From an uncultured Eubacteriales bacterium (GTDB lineage Bacteria > Bacillota > Clostridia > Oscillospirales > Oscillospiraceae): a DNA stretch of 18,695 nt. Below, one piece after another: positions 8,231-14,031 of the stretch. The translations under genes were made by a program, and so were the position numbers. Below the pieces are notes generated by a model. It made no database searches and was not told where the DNA came from. It worked only from the letters and a program-made list of their open reading frames with translations. The stretch covers positions 1 to 18,695 of the forward strand of contig CATJWA010000192.1 of NCBI GenBank assembly GCA_949744025.1. The letters run 5' to 3'. The stretch's first letter is position 1, and each line of letters starts with the position of its first letter.

Positions 8231-8863
8231 ATGCGTGAGTTGATTGCAAAGGACCTGCTTTCTATTGGAGCGGTGTTTTTCCGGCCGGACGAGCCCTTCA
8301 CCTGGGCCAGCGGCATAAAAAGTCCAGTATACTGCGACAACCGCCTGACGTTGACCGCGCCCAAGGTGAGAAACGACGTGGAGCACGCGCTTGTTGAAAC
8401 CGTCAAAAAATACTATCCCAAGGCCGAGGTGCTCATGGGCACCTCCACAGCCGGCATTGCCCACGCAGCCATTGTCGGGCACATAATGGGCCTGCCAATG
8501 GGATACGTCAGAAGCGGCGCCAAGGACCACGGACGTCAGAATCAAATTGAGGGAAAACTTGAGCGCGGTCAGAAGGTAGTTGTCATCGAGGACCTCATAT
8601 CTACCGCAGGCAGCGTGCTCGAGGTGGTCGAGGTACTGCGCGAGGCGGGAGCCGAGGTACTGGGAGTAGCAAGCATATTCACCTATGGAATGAAAAAAGG
8701 CATCGATCGCCTTGAAAGCGCCCATGTGGAAAACCACAGCCTGACCGATTTCGACACCATCGCCGCGGTTGCGGCCAACCGTGGCTACATCGCCGAAAGC
8801 GACCTTGAGCGCCTTATCGCCTTCCGCAACAATCCCGCTGACGAGAGCTGGATAAACAAATAA
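8231..8863 (+). CDS. pyrE: Orotate phosphoribosyltransferase
   Basis: Joins orotate to PRPP to give OMP, the substrate of PyrF. The 210-residue protein resembles Bacillus PyrE: GAVFFRPDEPFTWASGIKSP near the N-terminus, the flexible loop with RSGAKDHGRQNQ, and the PRPP-binding motif VVVIEDLISTAGS, with the acidic pair and the S-T-A-G-S turn. An ATG at 8225 overlaps the pyrF stop, but the GGAGG ribosome binding site (8219-8223) is only 1 nt from it and 7 nt from ATG 8231, so I take 8231 as the start. The gap to pyrB is 23 bp, one of the two widest inside the operon. Confidence 0.95.
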   Translation: MRELIAKDLLSIGAVFFRPDEPFTWASGIKSPVYCDNRLTLTAPKVRNDVEHALVETVKKYYPKAEVLMGTSTAGIAHAAIVGHIMGLPMGYVRSGAKDHGRQNQIEGKLERGQKVVVIEDLISTAGSVLEVVEVLREAGAEVLGVASIFTYGMKKGIDRLESAHVENHSLTDFDTIAAVAANRGYIAESDLERLIAFRNNPADESWINK

Positions 8864-8886
8864 GCCCGGGGAGGGGAGATAAAACC

Positions 8887-9801
8887 ATGAAAAGCCTTAT
8901 AGACATCTGCGACCTGTCGAGGGAGGAGATAGACTCTCTGCTTGACACGGCAAATGACATAATCGCCCATCCCGAAGTCTACAGTGAGAAATGCCGCGGC
9001 AAAAAGCTTGCCACTTTGTTTTTTGAGCCATCCACGCGTACACGTCTGAGCTTTGAGGCGGCAATGTATGAGCTTGGCGGAAACGTACTGGGCTTTTCCG
9101 AGGCGCAGAGCAGCTCCGCCAGCAAGGGTGAGAGCGTGGCTGACACCGCCCGCGTGGTAAGCTGCTATGCGGACATTATAGCCATGCGCCATCCAAAGGA
9201 AGGAGCGCCGCTCGTGGCCTCAATGCACGCGTCGGTGCCGATAATAAACGCCGGCGACGGCGGACATAACCACCCCACCCAGACCTTGGCCGACCTGCTT
9301 ACAATTAAGCGCGAAAAAGGCGGCTTTGATGGGCTGACCCTCGGCTTCTGCGGGGATCTGAAGTTTGGCCGCACGGTACACTCGCTTATCGCGGCAATGT
9401 CACGGTATAAGGATATCCGTGTTGTGCTCATCTCGCCTCAGGAGCTCAAGCTGCCAAGCTACGTAAAACGGGACATATTGCAGAAAAACGGTATCCCCTA
9501 CACTCAGACCACTGACTTTGAGTCGGTTATTGACTCGCTGGATATTTTGTACATGACCCGAGTGCAGCGTGAGCGGTTTTTCAGTGAGGAGGAATATCTT
9601 CGCCTGAAGGACAGTTATATTCTCACGCCCGAAAAGCTGCGAAGGGCAAAGAGCGACCTGTGTGTTATGCATCCCCTGCCACGTGTCAATGAGATATCCA
9701 CCGCTATTGACAACGACCCTCGCGCCTGCTATTTCAAGCAGGTGCTGTACGGAAAATACATGCGTATGGCTCTGATACTGATGCTGTTGGGGGTAAATTA
9801 A
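8887..9801 (+). CDS. pyrB: Aspartate carbamoyltransferase catalytic chain
   Basis: Condenses carbamoyl phosphate with aspartate, the committed step of pyrimidine synthesis. The 304 residues carry the carbamoyl-phosphate motif FEPSTRTRLSFE (Ser49-Thr50-Arg51-Thr52), the incoming-loop Lys80 in ASKGES, Arg101-His102-Pro103, the HPTQTLADLL motif (His129 to about 138) and the aspartate-binding HPLPRVNEI near the C-terminus. A GGGGAGGGGAG ribosome binding site lies before the ATG. The TAA is followed directly by the ATG of pyrI. With pyrI adjacent, the enzyme is likely the regulated dodecameric form of Escherichia coli type and not the unregulated trimer of Bacillus. Confidence 0.96.
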   Translation: MKSLIDICDLSREEIDSLLDTANDIIAHPEVYSEKCRGKKLATLFFEPSTRTRLSFEAAMYELGGNVLGFSEAQSSSASKGESVADTARVVSCYADIIAMRHPKEGAPLVASMHASVPIINAGDGGHNHPTQTLADLLTIKREKGGFDGLTLGFCGDLKFGRTVHSLIAAMSRYKDIRVVLISPQELKLPSYVKRDILQKNGIPYTQTTDFESVIDSLDILYMTRVQRERFFSEEEYLRLKDSYILTPEKLRRAKSDLCVMHPLPRVNEISTAIDNDPRACYFKQVLYGKYMRMALILMLLGVN

Positions 9802-10218
9802 ATGAATATAGACTCAATAAAGGACGGAATAGTGATAGACCACATCCAGTCCGGCAAGTGCATGGAGATTTACCGCCTTCTTGACCTGGAAAAGCTGGAT
9901 TGCCAGATTGCGATAATCAAGAACGCACTCAGCCAAAAAATGGGACGCAAGGATATAATAAAAATCGACGCGGCCATCGAGCTGGACTTTGACCTTCTCG
10001 GCTATGTGGCTCCCGGCGTTACCATAGACATCATCCGCGGCGGGGTTCTTGTCGAGAAAAAGACCCCTGAGCTTCCGGAAAAGATAGTTGGCGTGATATG
10101 CTGCAAAAACCCCCGCTGCATTTCCACGACCGAGCAGGAGCTGCCACAGGTGTTCCGCCTCGCAGACCGCGAGCGCCGGATTTACCGCTGTTTCTACTGC
10201 GAGAGTATGTCAAAATAA
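9802..10218 (+). CDS. pyrI: Aspartate carbamoyltransferase regulatory chain
   Basis: Allosteric subunit of ATCase that binds CTP or ATP at its N-terminal domain and docks on PyrB through a zinc domain. The 138-residue protein is shorter than the E. coli chain (about 153) but shows the same order: GIVIDHIQSG (9-18), MGRKDIIKID (47-56) with the lysines that line the nucleotide site, and the zinc ligands Cys101-x4-Cys106 and Cys130-x2-Cys133. The start follows the pyrB stop with no spacer, so translation is probably coupled and subunit stoichiometry kept. Last gene of the operon; a terminator begins 8 nt after its stop codon. Confidence 0.95.
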   Translation: MNIDSIKDGIVIDHIQSGKCMEIYRLLDLEKLDCQIAIIKNALSQKMGRKDIIKIDAAIELDFDLLGYVAPGVTIDIIRGGVLVEKKTPELPEKIVGVICCKNPRCISTTEQELPQVFRLADRERRIYRCFYCESMSK

Positions 10219-10226
10219 AAACCGTA

Positions 10227-10267
10227 AAATATGAAAGCCGACGGCTGTGCCGTCGGCTTTCATATTT
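10227..10267. terminator. Bidirectional intrinsic terminator between pyrI and the XRE membrane gene
   Basis: A perfect 19-bp stem (10227-10245 with 10249-10267) and a 3-nt loop. Its core is GCCGACGGC/GCCGTCGGC. On the minus strand it is followed by a clear T-rich tail (the complement of 10212-10220); on the plus strand the distal arm itself ends in T-rich sequence. It overlaps the stop codon of the minus-strand gene at 10266-10268, so it can end both converging transcripts. Confidence 0.9.
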
Positions 10268-10742
10268 ATCTTCGTTTTCTCCCGAGCATAACCGCGCGCA
10301 GCGTACACCATACGGCGGCGAAGAGAACCCCCGACACCGCGTAGATTATCCATGTGCGGTGCCAACCGTTGGTATAAAAGCTGACGCCAAGATATATTGC
10401 GGTTACCACGCACCAGTAAATGCCTGGGAAAAATTCAACACGCTTTTTGAATTCCTTTTCCTCGGGTGTGTATTCACCTGTCTCAAGCAGCTTGTCATAG
10501 CTTCCGGAAATCATTCCCGCGCTGACTATCAGAAATACTCCAAAGGCGACCATAAGCAGCAGCACGCCCACAAGACAGCACAGCAGGAAATCACTCACAC
10601 CCAGTCCCGCGCCTATCATCAGTGGCACAGCGCCCACAATAAACAGCACCACGCCCACCGCCGTCTTTACGCGAAGCTCCGGCGCAAACTCCTCCTTTTT
10701 CTTCTTCACTATACCGGATACTCCGTACTCGGTCAGATGCAT
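10266..10742 (-). CDS. Membrane C-terminal part of a split XRE-type regulator
   Basis: A 158-residue protein with four hydrophobic segments (about 28-45, 51-76, 106-123 and 130-150), a Lys-rich patch near residue 13 and a basic C-terminus. I know it as the C-terminal half of a roughly 330-residue Clostridial regulator family: an N-terminal Cro/C1-type HTH, a first pair of membrane helices, the linker TEYGVSGIV, then four more helices including VYWCVVTAIYLG-like sequence, seen here as IYWCVVTAIYLG. In this window the linker is crossed by a reading-frame change: the upstream frame stops at 10733 and this frame opens just before it with ATG 10742, a 10-bp overlap. It may be made by reinitiation, by ribosomal slippage, or the gene may be a frameshifted remnant. 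No catalytic motif is seen; the function is unknown. Confidence 0.75.
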   Translation of the reverse strand: MHLTEYGVSGIVKKKKEEFAPELRVKTAVGVVLFIVGAVPLMIGAGLGVSDFLLCCLVGVLLLMVAFGVFLIVSAGMISGSYDKLLETGEYTPEEKEFKKRVEFFPGIYWCVVTAIYLGVSFYTNGWHRTWIIYAVSGVLFAAVWCTLRAVMLGRKRR

Positions 10743-11260
10743 TCCTTTTCCATATACTCATATTTTTTCAGAGGCGCGCCCTTCATGATCAGTATGCCCA
10801 CGCCCGCGGCCACAATAAGCAGCAGCACCACGCAGCCGGCGCCGGCGGCAAGGTCCTCGCTTATGCTGAGCAGGCCGCTCTCGGACATTCCTCCCAGCAC
10901 GATAAGACATATCGGCGAGAGGATAAAGAGCATCACCGCGAAGGCAATTTTTGCGCTCAGCCGCGCGGACAGCTCCATAAAGGCGTTTGCCTCCTCAAGA
11001 GAAACGCGCCGCCCCTCGTGCTCCTCCGGTGTGTCACCGCCCGGCTGAGAGCACAGGTCCTCTATCTCATCCTTGAGCAGGTAGTCCGTACTCACGCTGA
11101 AAAGCTGACTCATTTTTATTATTTTATCCAAATCAGGTATGGACGCGCCGCTTTCCCATTTCGATACGGACTGACGGGATATCGACATCTTCTCCGCCAG
11201 CTCCTCCTGGGACCAGCCGCTGCGACGCCGGAGCGCCGCTATTTTTTCTGCCATTATCAT
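10733..11260 (-). CDS. XRE-family HTH regulator with membrane helices (N-terminal part of split gene)
   Basis: 175 residues from ATG 11260. Residues about 1-60 form a Cro/C1-type HTH: AALRRRSGWSQEELAEKM, then the recognition helix SISRQSVSKWESG, then IPDLDKIIKMSQLFSVSTDYLL. An acidic linker follows, then two hydrophobic helices (about 100-120 and 128-155), ending MEKECI. Three in-frame ATGs (11266, 11260, 11254) compete; 11260 has the best spacing (about 9 nt) from AAGGAAG. Homologues I recall continue directly into the sequence found in the next frame, so this gene looks interrupted. It is divergent from the two-component/ABC module and has a perfect 16-bp palindrome just after its -10 box, suggesting autoregulation. 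Probably membrane-tethered; targets unknown. Confidence 0.8.
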   Translation of the reverse strand: MIMAEKIAALRRRSGWSQEELAEKMSISRQSVSKWESGASIPDLDKIIKMSQLFSVSTDYLLKDEIEDLCSQPGGDTPEEHEGRRVSLEEANAFMELSARLSAKIAFAVMLFILSPICLIVLGGMSESGLLSISEDLAAGAGCVVLLLIVAAGVGILIMKGAPLKKYEYMEKECI

Positions 11261-11289
11261 GGACATTCACTTCCTTGATTTTGTTTTGT

Positions 11290-11305
11290 TCAACACATGT
11301 GTTGA
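11290..11305. promoter_or_regulatory. Perfect 16-bp palindrome, candidate operator of the XRE regulator
   Basis: TCAACACATGTGTTGA is a perfect inverted repeat. It starts 1 nt after the -10 box of the minus-strand promoter (11307-11312) and covers the expected transcription start, the classic place for an autorepressor operator. The CAAC/GTTG half-sites recur at 11361-11373 and upstream of the second XRE gene at 18507-18519. Confidence 0.6.
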
Positions 11306-11306
11306 T

Positions 11307-11335
11307 AAAATAATAGCACAAATTCAGGTTGACAA
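11307..11335 (-). promoter_or_regulatory. Candidate promoter of the XRE regulator gene
   Basis: On the minus strand TTGTCA (11335-11330), 17 nt, TATTTT (11312-11307). The -35 has one mismatch and the -10 two. Position upstream of the XRE start, with the palindrome immediately downstream, supports it. The -35 overlaps a plus-strand TTGACA (11329-11334), so back-to-back promoters are possible. Confidence 0.55.
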
Positions 11336-11360
11336 CCACCAAGCGCGCAATATTTTCTGT

Positions 11361-11373
11361 CAACCAACAGTTG
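11361..11373. promoter_or_regulatory. CAAC-N5-GTTG inverted repeat
   Basis: CAACCAACAGTTG, with arms CAAC and GTTG separated by 5 nt, lies between the divergent XRE and response-regulator promoters. It matches the spacing of the site upstream of the second XRE gene. It may be a second operator. Short motif, so chance is possible. Confidence 0.3.
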
Positions 11374-11382
11374 CATTATGGC

Positions 11383-11407
11383 ATCAATACGTCTCAACGG
11401 TATTGAT
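11383..11407. promoter_or_regulatory. Inverted repeat upstream of the response regulator promoter
   Basis: ATCAATAC (11383-11390) and GTATTGAT (11400-11407) are perfect 8-bp arms with a 9-nt spacer. The element ends 5 nt before the -35 box of the response-regulator promoter, a position suited to an activator or to autoregulation. It is a different sequence from the CAAC/GTTG sites, so a different protein would bind it. Confidence 0.45.
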
Positions 11408-11412
11408 TTCTC

Positions 11413-11441
11413 TTGACAAATGCAGAAAAGGCCGTTACTGT
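11413..11441 (+). promoter_or_regulatory. Promoter of the two-component/ABC module
   Basis: TTGACA (11413-11418), 17 nt, TACTGT (11436-11441): perfect -35 and a -10 with four of six matches. The expected start is near 11448, about 29 nt before the response-regulator ATG. Confidence 0.65.
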
Positions 11442-11476
11442 TAAAGAAATGCAAATTTCTGTCTGGAAGTGAAAAA

Positions 11477-12142
11477 ATGAAAACAATAATGATTGTAGAC
11501 GACGACATATATATCGGACAGCTTCTTGAGGAGACGCTCTCCCGCGAGGGCTACCGCCCTGTTCGGGCTTATTCGGGAACCGAGGCCCTGCTTCTGCTCT
11601 CGGCACATAGACCGGATTTGATACTGCTGGACCTGATGCTGCCGGGCCTGAGCGGCGAGGAGCTGCTTCCCAAGCTCACCGGCATTCCCGTAATTGTGCT
11701 CAGCGCCAAGGCCGATGTCGGGGGCAAGGTAAATCTGCTGCTGTCCGGCGCAGATGATTACGTGACAAAGCCGTTTGACATAGACGAGCTGCTTGCCCGC
11801 ATAGCGGTTCAGCTTCGCATAGCCGCGTCGTCCCAAAGCTCGACGGTGCTCAGCTTCCGAGGGGTCGAGATGGATACATCCTCGCGCGGCGTCACCGCCG
11901 GCGGCGTACCTGTGAAGCTGACCAAAACCGAATATGCCATCTTAAAGCAGCTTCTCCTCTCCCCCACCCGAGTCATTACCAAGTCGCACATCCTCGACAT
12001 GATAAGTGAGGACACGCCTGACTGCGTTGAGAGTTCCCTAAAAGTACATGTGAGCAACCTGCGCCGAAAGCTGCGCGATGCCGGAGGACAGGATTATATT
12101 GAGTCCGTGTGGGGAATTGGCTTCAAAATGCGGGAGGAATAG
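11477..12142 (+). CDS. OmpR/PhoB-family response regulator
   Basis: 221 residues with a receiver domain (1 to about 118) and a C-terminal winged-helix DNA-binding domain (about 126-221). The receiver has the acidic pair Asp8/Asp9, the phosphoacceptor Asp52 in LLDLMLPG, Ser76 in VLSAKAD and Lys98 in TKPF. The effector domain shows LTKTEYAIL, the recognition-helix region SSLKVHVSNLRRKL, and the closing WGIGFKM wing typical of the family. The frame is open further upstream, but a GGAAG site 7 nt before ATG 11477 and the immediate MKTIMIVDDD start fix the N-terminus. First gene of an RR-ATPase-permease-kinase group, so it probably controls the exporter in response to the kinase encoded last. Confidence 0.93.
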   Translation: MKTIMIVDDDIYIGQLLEETLSREGYRPVRAYSGTEALLLLSAHRPDLILLDLMLPGLSGEELLPKLTGIPVIVLSAKADVGGKVNLLLSGADDYVTKPFDIDELLARIAVQLRIAASSQSSTVLSFRGVEMDTSSRGVTAGGVPVKLTKTEYAILKQLLLSPTRVITKSHILDMISEDTPDCVESSLKVHVSNLRRKLRDAGGQDYIESVWGIGFKMREE

Positions 12143-12163
12143 AAAAAACAATTTTTACTGTTT

Positions 12164-12193
12164 CTTAACACTCGCCTTAACCGCTTTCTTAAC
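12164..12193 (+). promoter_or_regulatory. Three CTTAAC direct repeats at 12-bp period, candidate response-regulator boxes
   Basis: CTTAAC occurs at 12164-12169, 12176-12181 and 12188-12193, exactly 12 bp apart; the outer two extend to TTTCTTAAC. OmpR/PhoB-type regulators bind direct repeats about one helical turn apart next to the -35 region. Here the repeats replace any recognisable -35 box ahead of the -10 at 12204-12209. Binding by the adjacent response regulator is inference. Confidence 0.5.
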
Positions 12194-12200
12194 CTCAGAG

Positions 12201-12209
12201 TGCTATGCT
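12201..12209 (+). promoter_or_regulatory. Extended -10 element upstream of the ABC transporter genes
   Basis: TGCTATGCT is an extended -10 (TG-N-TATGCT) with the hexamer at 12204-12209. No -35 resembling TTGACA lies 16-18 nt upstream; the CTTAAC repeats occupy that space, which suggests an activator-dependent promoter for the exporter. Confidence 0.45.
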
Positions 12210-12238
12210 TGTGTCATAAAAGCAAAGGAGGGACGGAT

Positions 12239-13153
12239 ATGGAATATATCCTGTCTGCAAGCGCCCTGACCAAAAGCTACCGCGGCTTCCGGGCACTTGA
12301 CGATTTCAATATGCACATCCCGAAAGGCGCCATATACGGCATAGTCGGCAAGAACGGAGCGGGTAAGACCACACTCATACGCCTCATATGCGGGCTTCAG
12401 GAGCCCAGCAGCGGGGAGTTTACGCTCTACGGCGTAAAAAACACGGATAAGCGGATATGCCGTTCCCGCCGCCGTATAGGCGCAGTCGTAGAGACGCCGT
12501 CCATTTATATGGATATGAGCGCCGCAGACAATCTGCGGGAGCAATACCGTGTTTTAGGTATGCCCTCGTTTGAGGGCATACCCGAGCTGTTACAGCTCGT
12601 CGGCCTGAGTGAAACAGGACGAAAAAAGGCCCGACATTTTTCTCTTGGTATGAAGCAGCGGCTCGGCATAGCCATAGCCCTGGCGGGCGACCCCGACTTC
12701 CTCATTCTCGACGAACCGGCTAACGGCCTTGACCCGCAGGGAATAGTGGAGATACGCGAGCTCATCTTAAAGCTCAACCGTGAGCGGCAAATAACAGTGC
12801 TCATTTCCAGCCACATACTCGACGAGCTCTCCCGCCTCGCCACACATTACGGCTTCATCGACCGCGGGCACATGGTCAAGGAGATAAGCTCCACGGAGCT
12901 TGAGCAGGCCAGCCGCAAGTGCGTCCGCATTTCTGTGACAAATCCGCAATCCGCCCTTCCTGTGTTCGACGGCATGGCGTTGGAATACAGCGTAGTATCT
13001 GAAAACGATATGGACATTTTCAGCACCGTGAATATCTCCGAGCTGGTTTTGGCGCTGTCTCAGGCTGGCTGTCAGGTACAGTCCATGCATGAACGCGAGG
13101 AAAGTCTTGAGAGCTACTTCATCGACCTGATTGGGGGTGGAGCCCATGAGTAA
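12239..13153 (+). CDS. ABC exporter ATP-binding protein (bacitracin/lantibiotic-type)
   Basis: 304-residue ATPase that powers the permease encoded next. Motifs: Walker A GKNGAGKTT (37-45), signature FSLGMKQ (134-140), Walker B FLILDEP (154-160, catalytic Glu159), and the switch His192 in SSHIL. The Q-loop position reads GAVVETPSIY with Glu in place of Gln, as in BcrA-like ATPases. After about residue 215 comes the usual variable C-terminal extension. I start at ATG 12239, preceded by AAAGGAGGG; an upstream ATG in frame would include that ribosome binding site in the coding region. Overlaps the permease gene by 8 bp. The family exports peptide antibiotics or lipids; the actual substrate cannot be read from sequence. 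Confidence 0.92.
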   Translation: MEYILSASALTKSYRGFRALDDFNMHIPKGAIYGIVGKNGAGKTTLIRLICGLQEPSSGEFTLYGVKNTDKRICRSRRRIGAVVETPSIYMDMSAADNLREQYRVLGMPSFEGIPELLQLVGLSETGRKKARHFSLGMKQRLGIAIALAGDPDFLILDEPANGLDPQGIVEIRELILKLNRERQITVLISSHILDELSRLATHYGFIDRGHMVKEISSTELEQASRKCVRISVTNPQSALPVFDGMALEYSVVSENDMDIFSTVNISELVLALSQAGCQVQSMHEREESLESYFIDLIGGGAHE

Positions 13154-13973
13154 GTTATTGAGTGCCGGCTTTGCCCGACTGTGGAAAAATAAGCTGTTTT
13201 ACTGCGAGATACTCATCGCCTGCACCCTCGCCGCCGTCGCCTCCTGCACGCAGTTCCGCGAAATGAGGGAATACAACGTTACCATCACGCTTGAGCACTC
13301 GCTTTTCAACTGCACGCCATTCATATTGTTCTTTGCCGCCGCCTTCATCTCGCTGTTCACCGGCTCGGAGTACAGCGACGGCACCATACGCAACAAACTT
13401 ATAGTCGGCCACACGCGCGCTGACATGTACCTGACGGAATTTATCGTAAACTCCGTGGCCACACTTATCGTATATGCTGCTCAGCTTCTTTTGGCCTTCG
13501 CTCTGGGACTGACGATGTTCGGCTTTTTCACCATTCCCGTGTCAGAGGTACTGCTCCAGCTTCTCAACGCCCTGTTTATGATAGTCGCTCTCTCCGCGCT
13601 GTTCACCATGCTCTCGCTGCTCATAAGCAGCAAATCCACCAGCGCGGTTATCTGTCTGCTTCTTGTGTGCGCGTTTTTCGTCGCGGGAATGTATCTAAAC
13701 AGCGGACTGTCCGAGCCGGAGATGTATGAGGAATACTATATGCTCGATAGTTCCGGTGAGCTCGCGAAAACAGAGCCCATGCCCAACCCCCGTTACATCA
13801 GCGGCGTGAAGCGGCAGGTCTACCAGTTTCTGTTCGACTTCACCCCCATGGGCCAGGCAGTGCATGTCGCCGACTACACCTTCGAGTGGTACTATCCGCT
13901 GTACTCGCTGATCCTCATCGCAATCACAACGGCTCCGGGACTTTTTCTGTTTCGTCGTAAAGACATAAAATAG
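13146..13973 (+). CDS. ABC-2 type permease
   Basis: 275-residue membrane protein with six hydrophobic segments (about 18-36, 53-73, 98-128, 136-160, 166-184 and 250-269), the count expected for an ABC-2 half transporter. The segment DGTIRNKLIVGHTR (78-91) after the second helix is the cytoplasmic coupling element typical of the family. A polar loop of about 65 residues lies between helices 5 and 6 and probably faces outward. ATG 13146 overlaps the ATPase stop codon and has a GGGGGTGGAG ribosome binding site; the frame is open five codons further but with worse spacing. With the ATPase it should form a 2+2 exporter. Confidence 0.88.
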   Translation: MSKLLSAGFARLWKNKLFYCEILIACTLAAVASCTQFREMREYNVTITLEHSLFNCTPFILFFAAAFISLFTGSEYSDGTIRNKLIVGHTRADMYLTEFIVNSVATLIVYAAQLLLAFALGLTMFGFFTIPVSEVLLQLLNALFMIVALSALFTMLSLLISSKSTSAVICLLLVCAFFVAGMYLNSGLSEPEMYEEYYMLDSSGELAKTEPMPNPRYISGVKRQVYQFLFDFTPMGQAVHVADYTFEWYYPLYSLILIAITTAPGLFLFRRKDIK

Positions 13974-13986
13974 TAATTTTGTCTGT

Positions 13987-14007
13987 AGAGCGGTTTCAAG
14001 CCGCTCT
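13987..14007 (+). other. Hairpin between permease and kinase genes
   Basis: AGAGCGGTT and AGCCGCTCT can pair as a 9-bp stem (one G-U) around a 3-nt loop. No T-run follows, so it is not an obvious terminator. It sits in the 58-bp gap before the kinase and may protect the upstream message or lower kinase expression. Confidence 0.4.
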
Positions 14008-14031
14008 GCGGGCACTTACAGGTGGTGTGCA

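Noticed and set aside
10098..11048. Plus-strand open frame of 316 codons across the end of pyrI and the antisense of the XRE genes
   Set aside because: It runs through the strong terminator hairpin, has no ribosome binding site, reads as low-complexity basic sequence with no family resemblance, and is explained by the genes on the other strand and frame.
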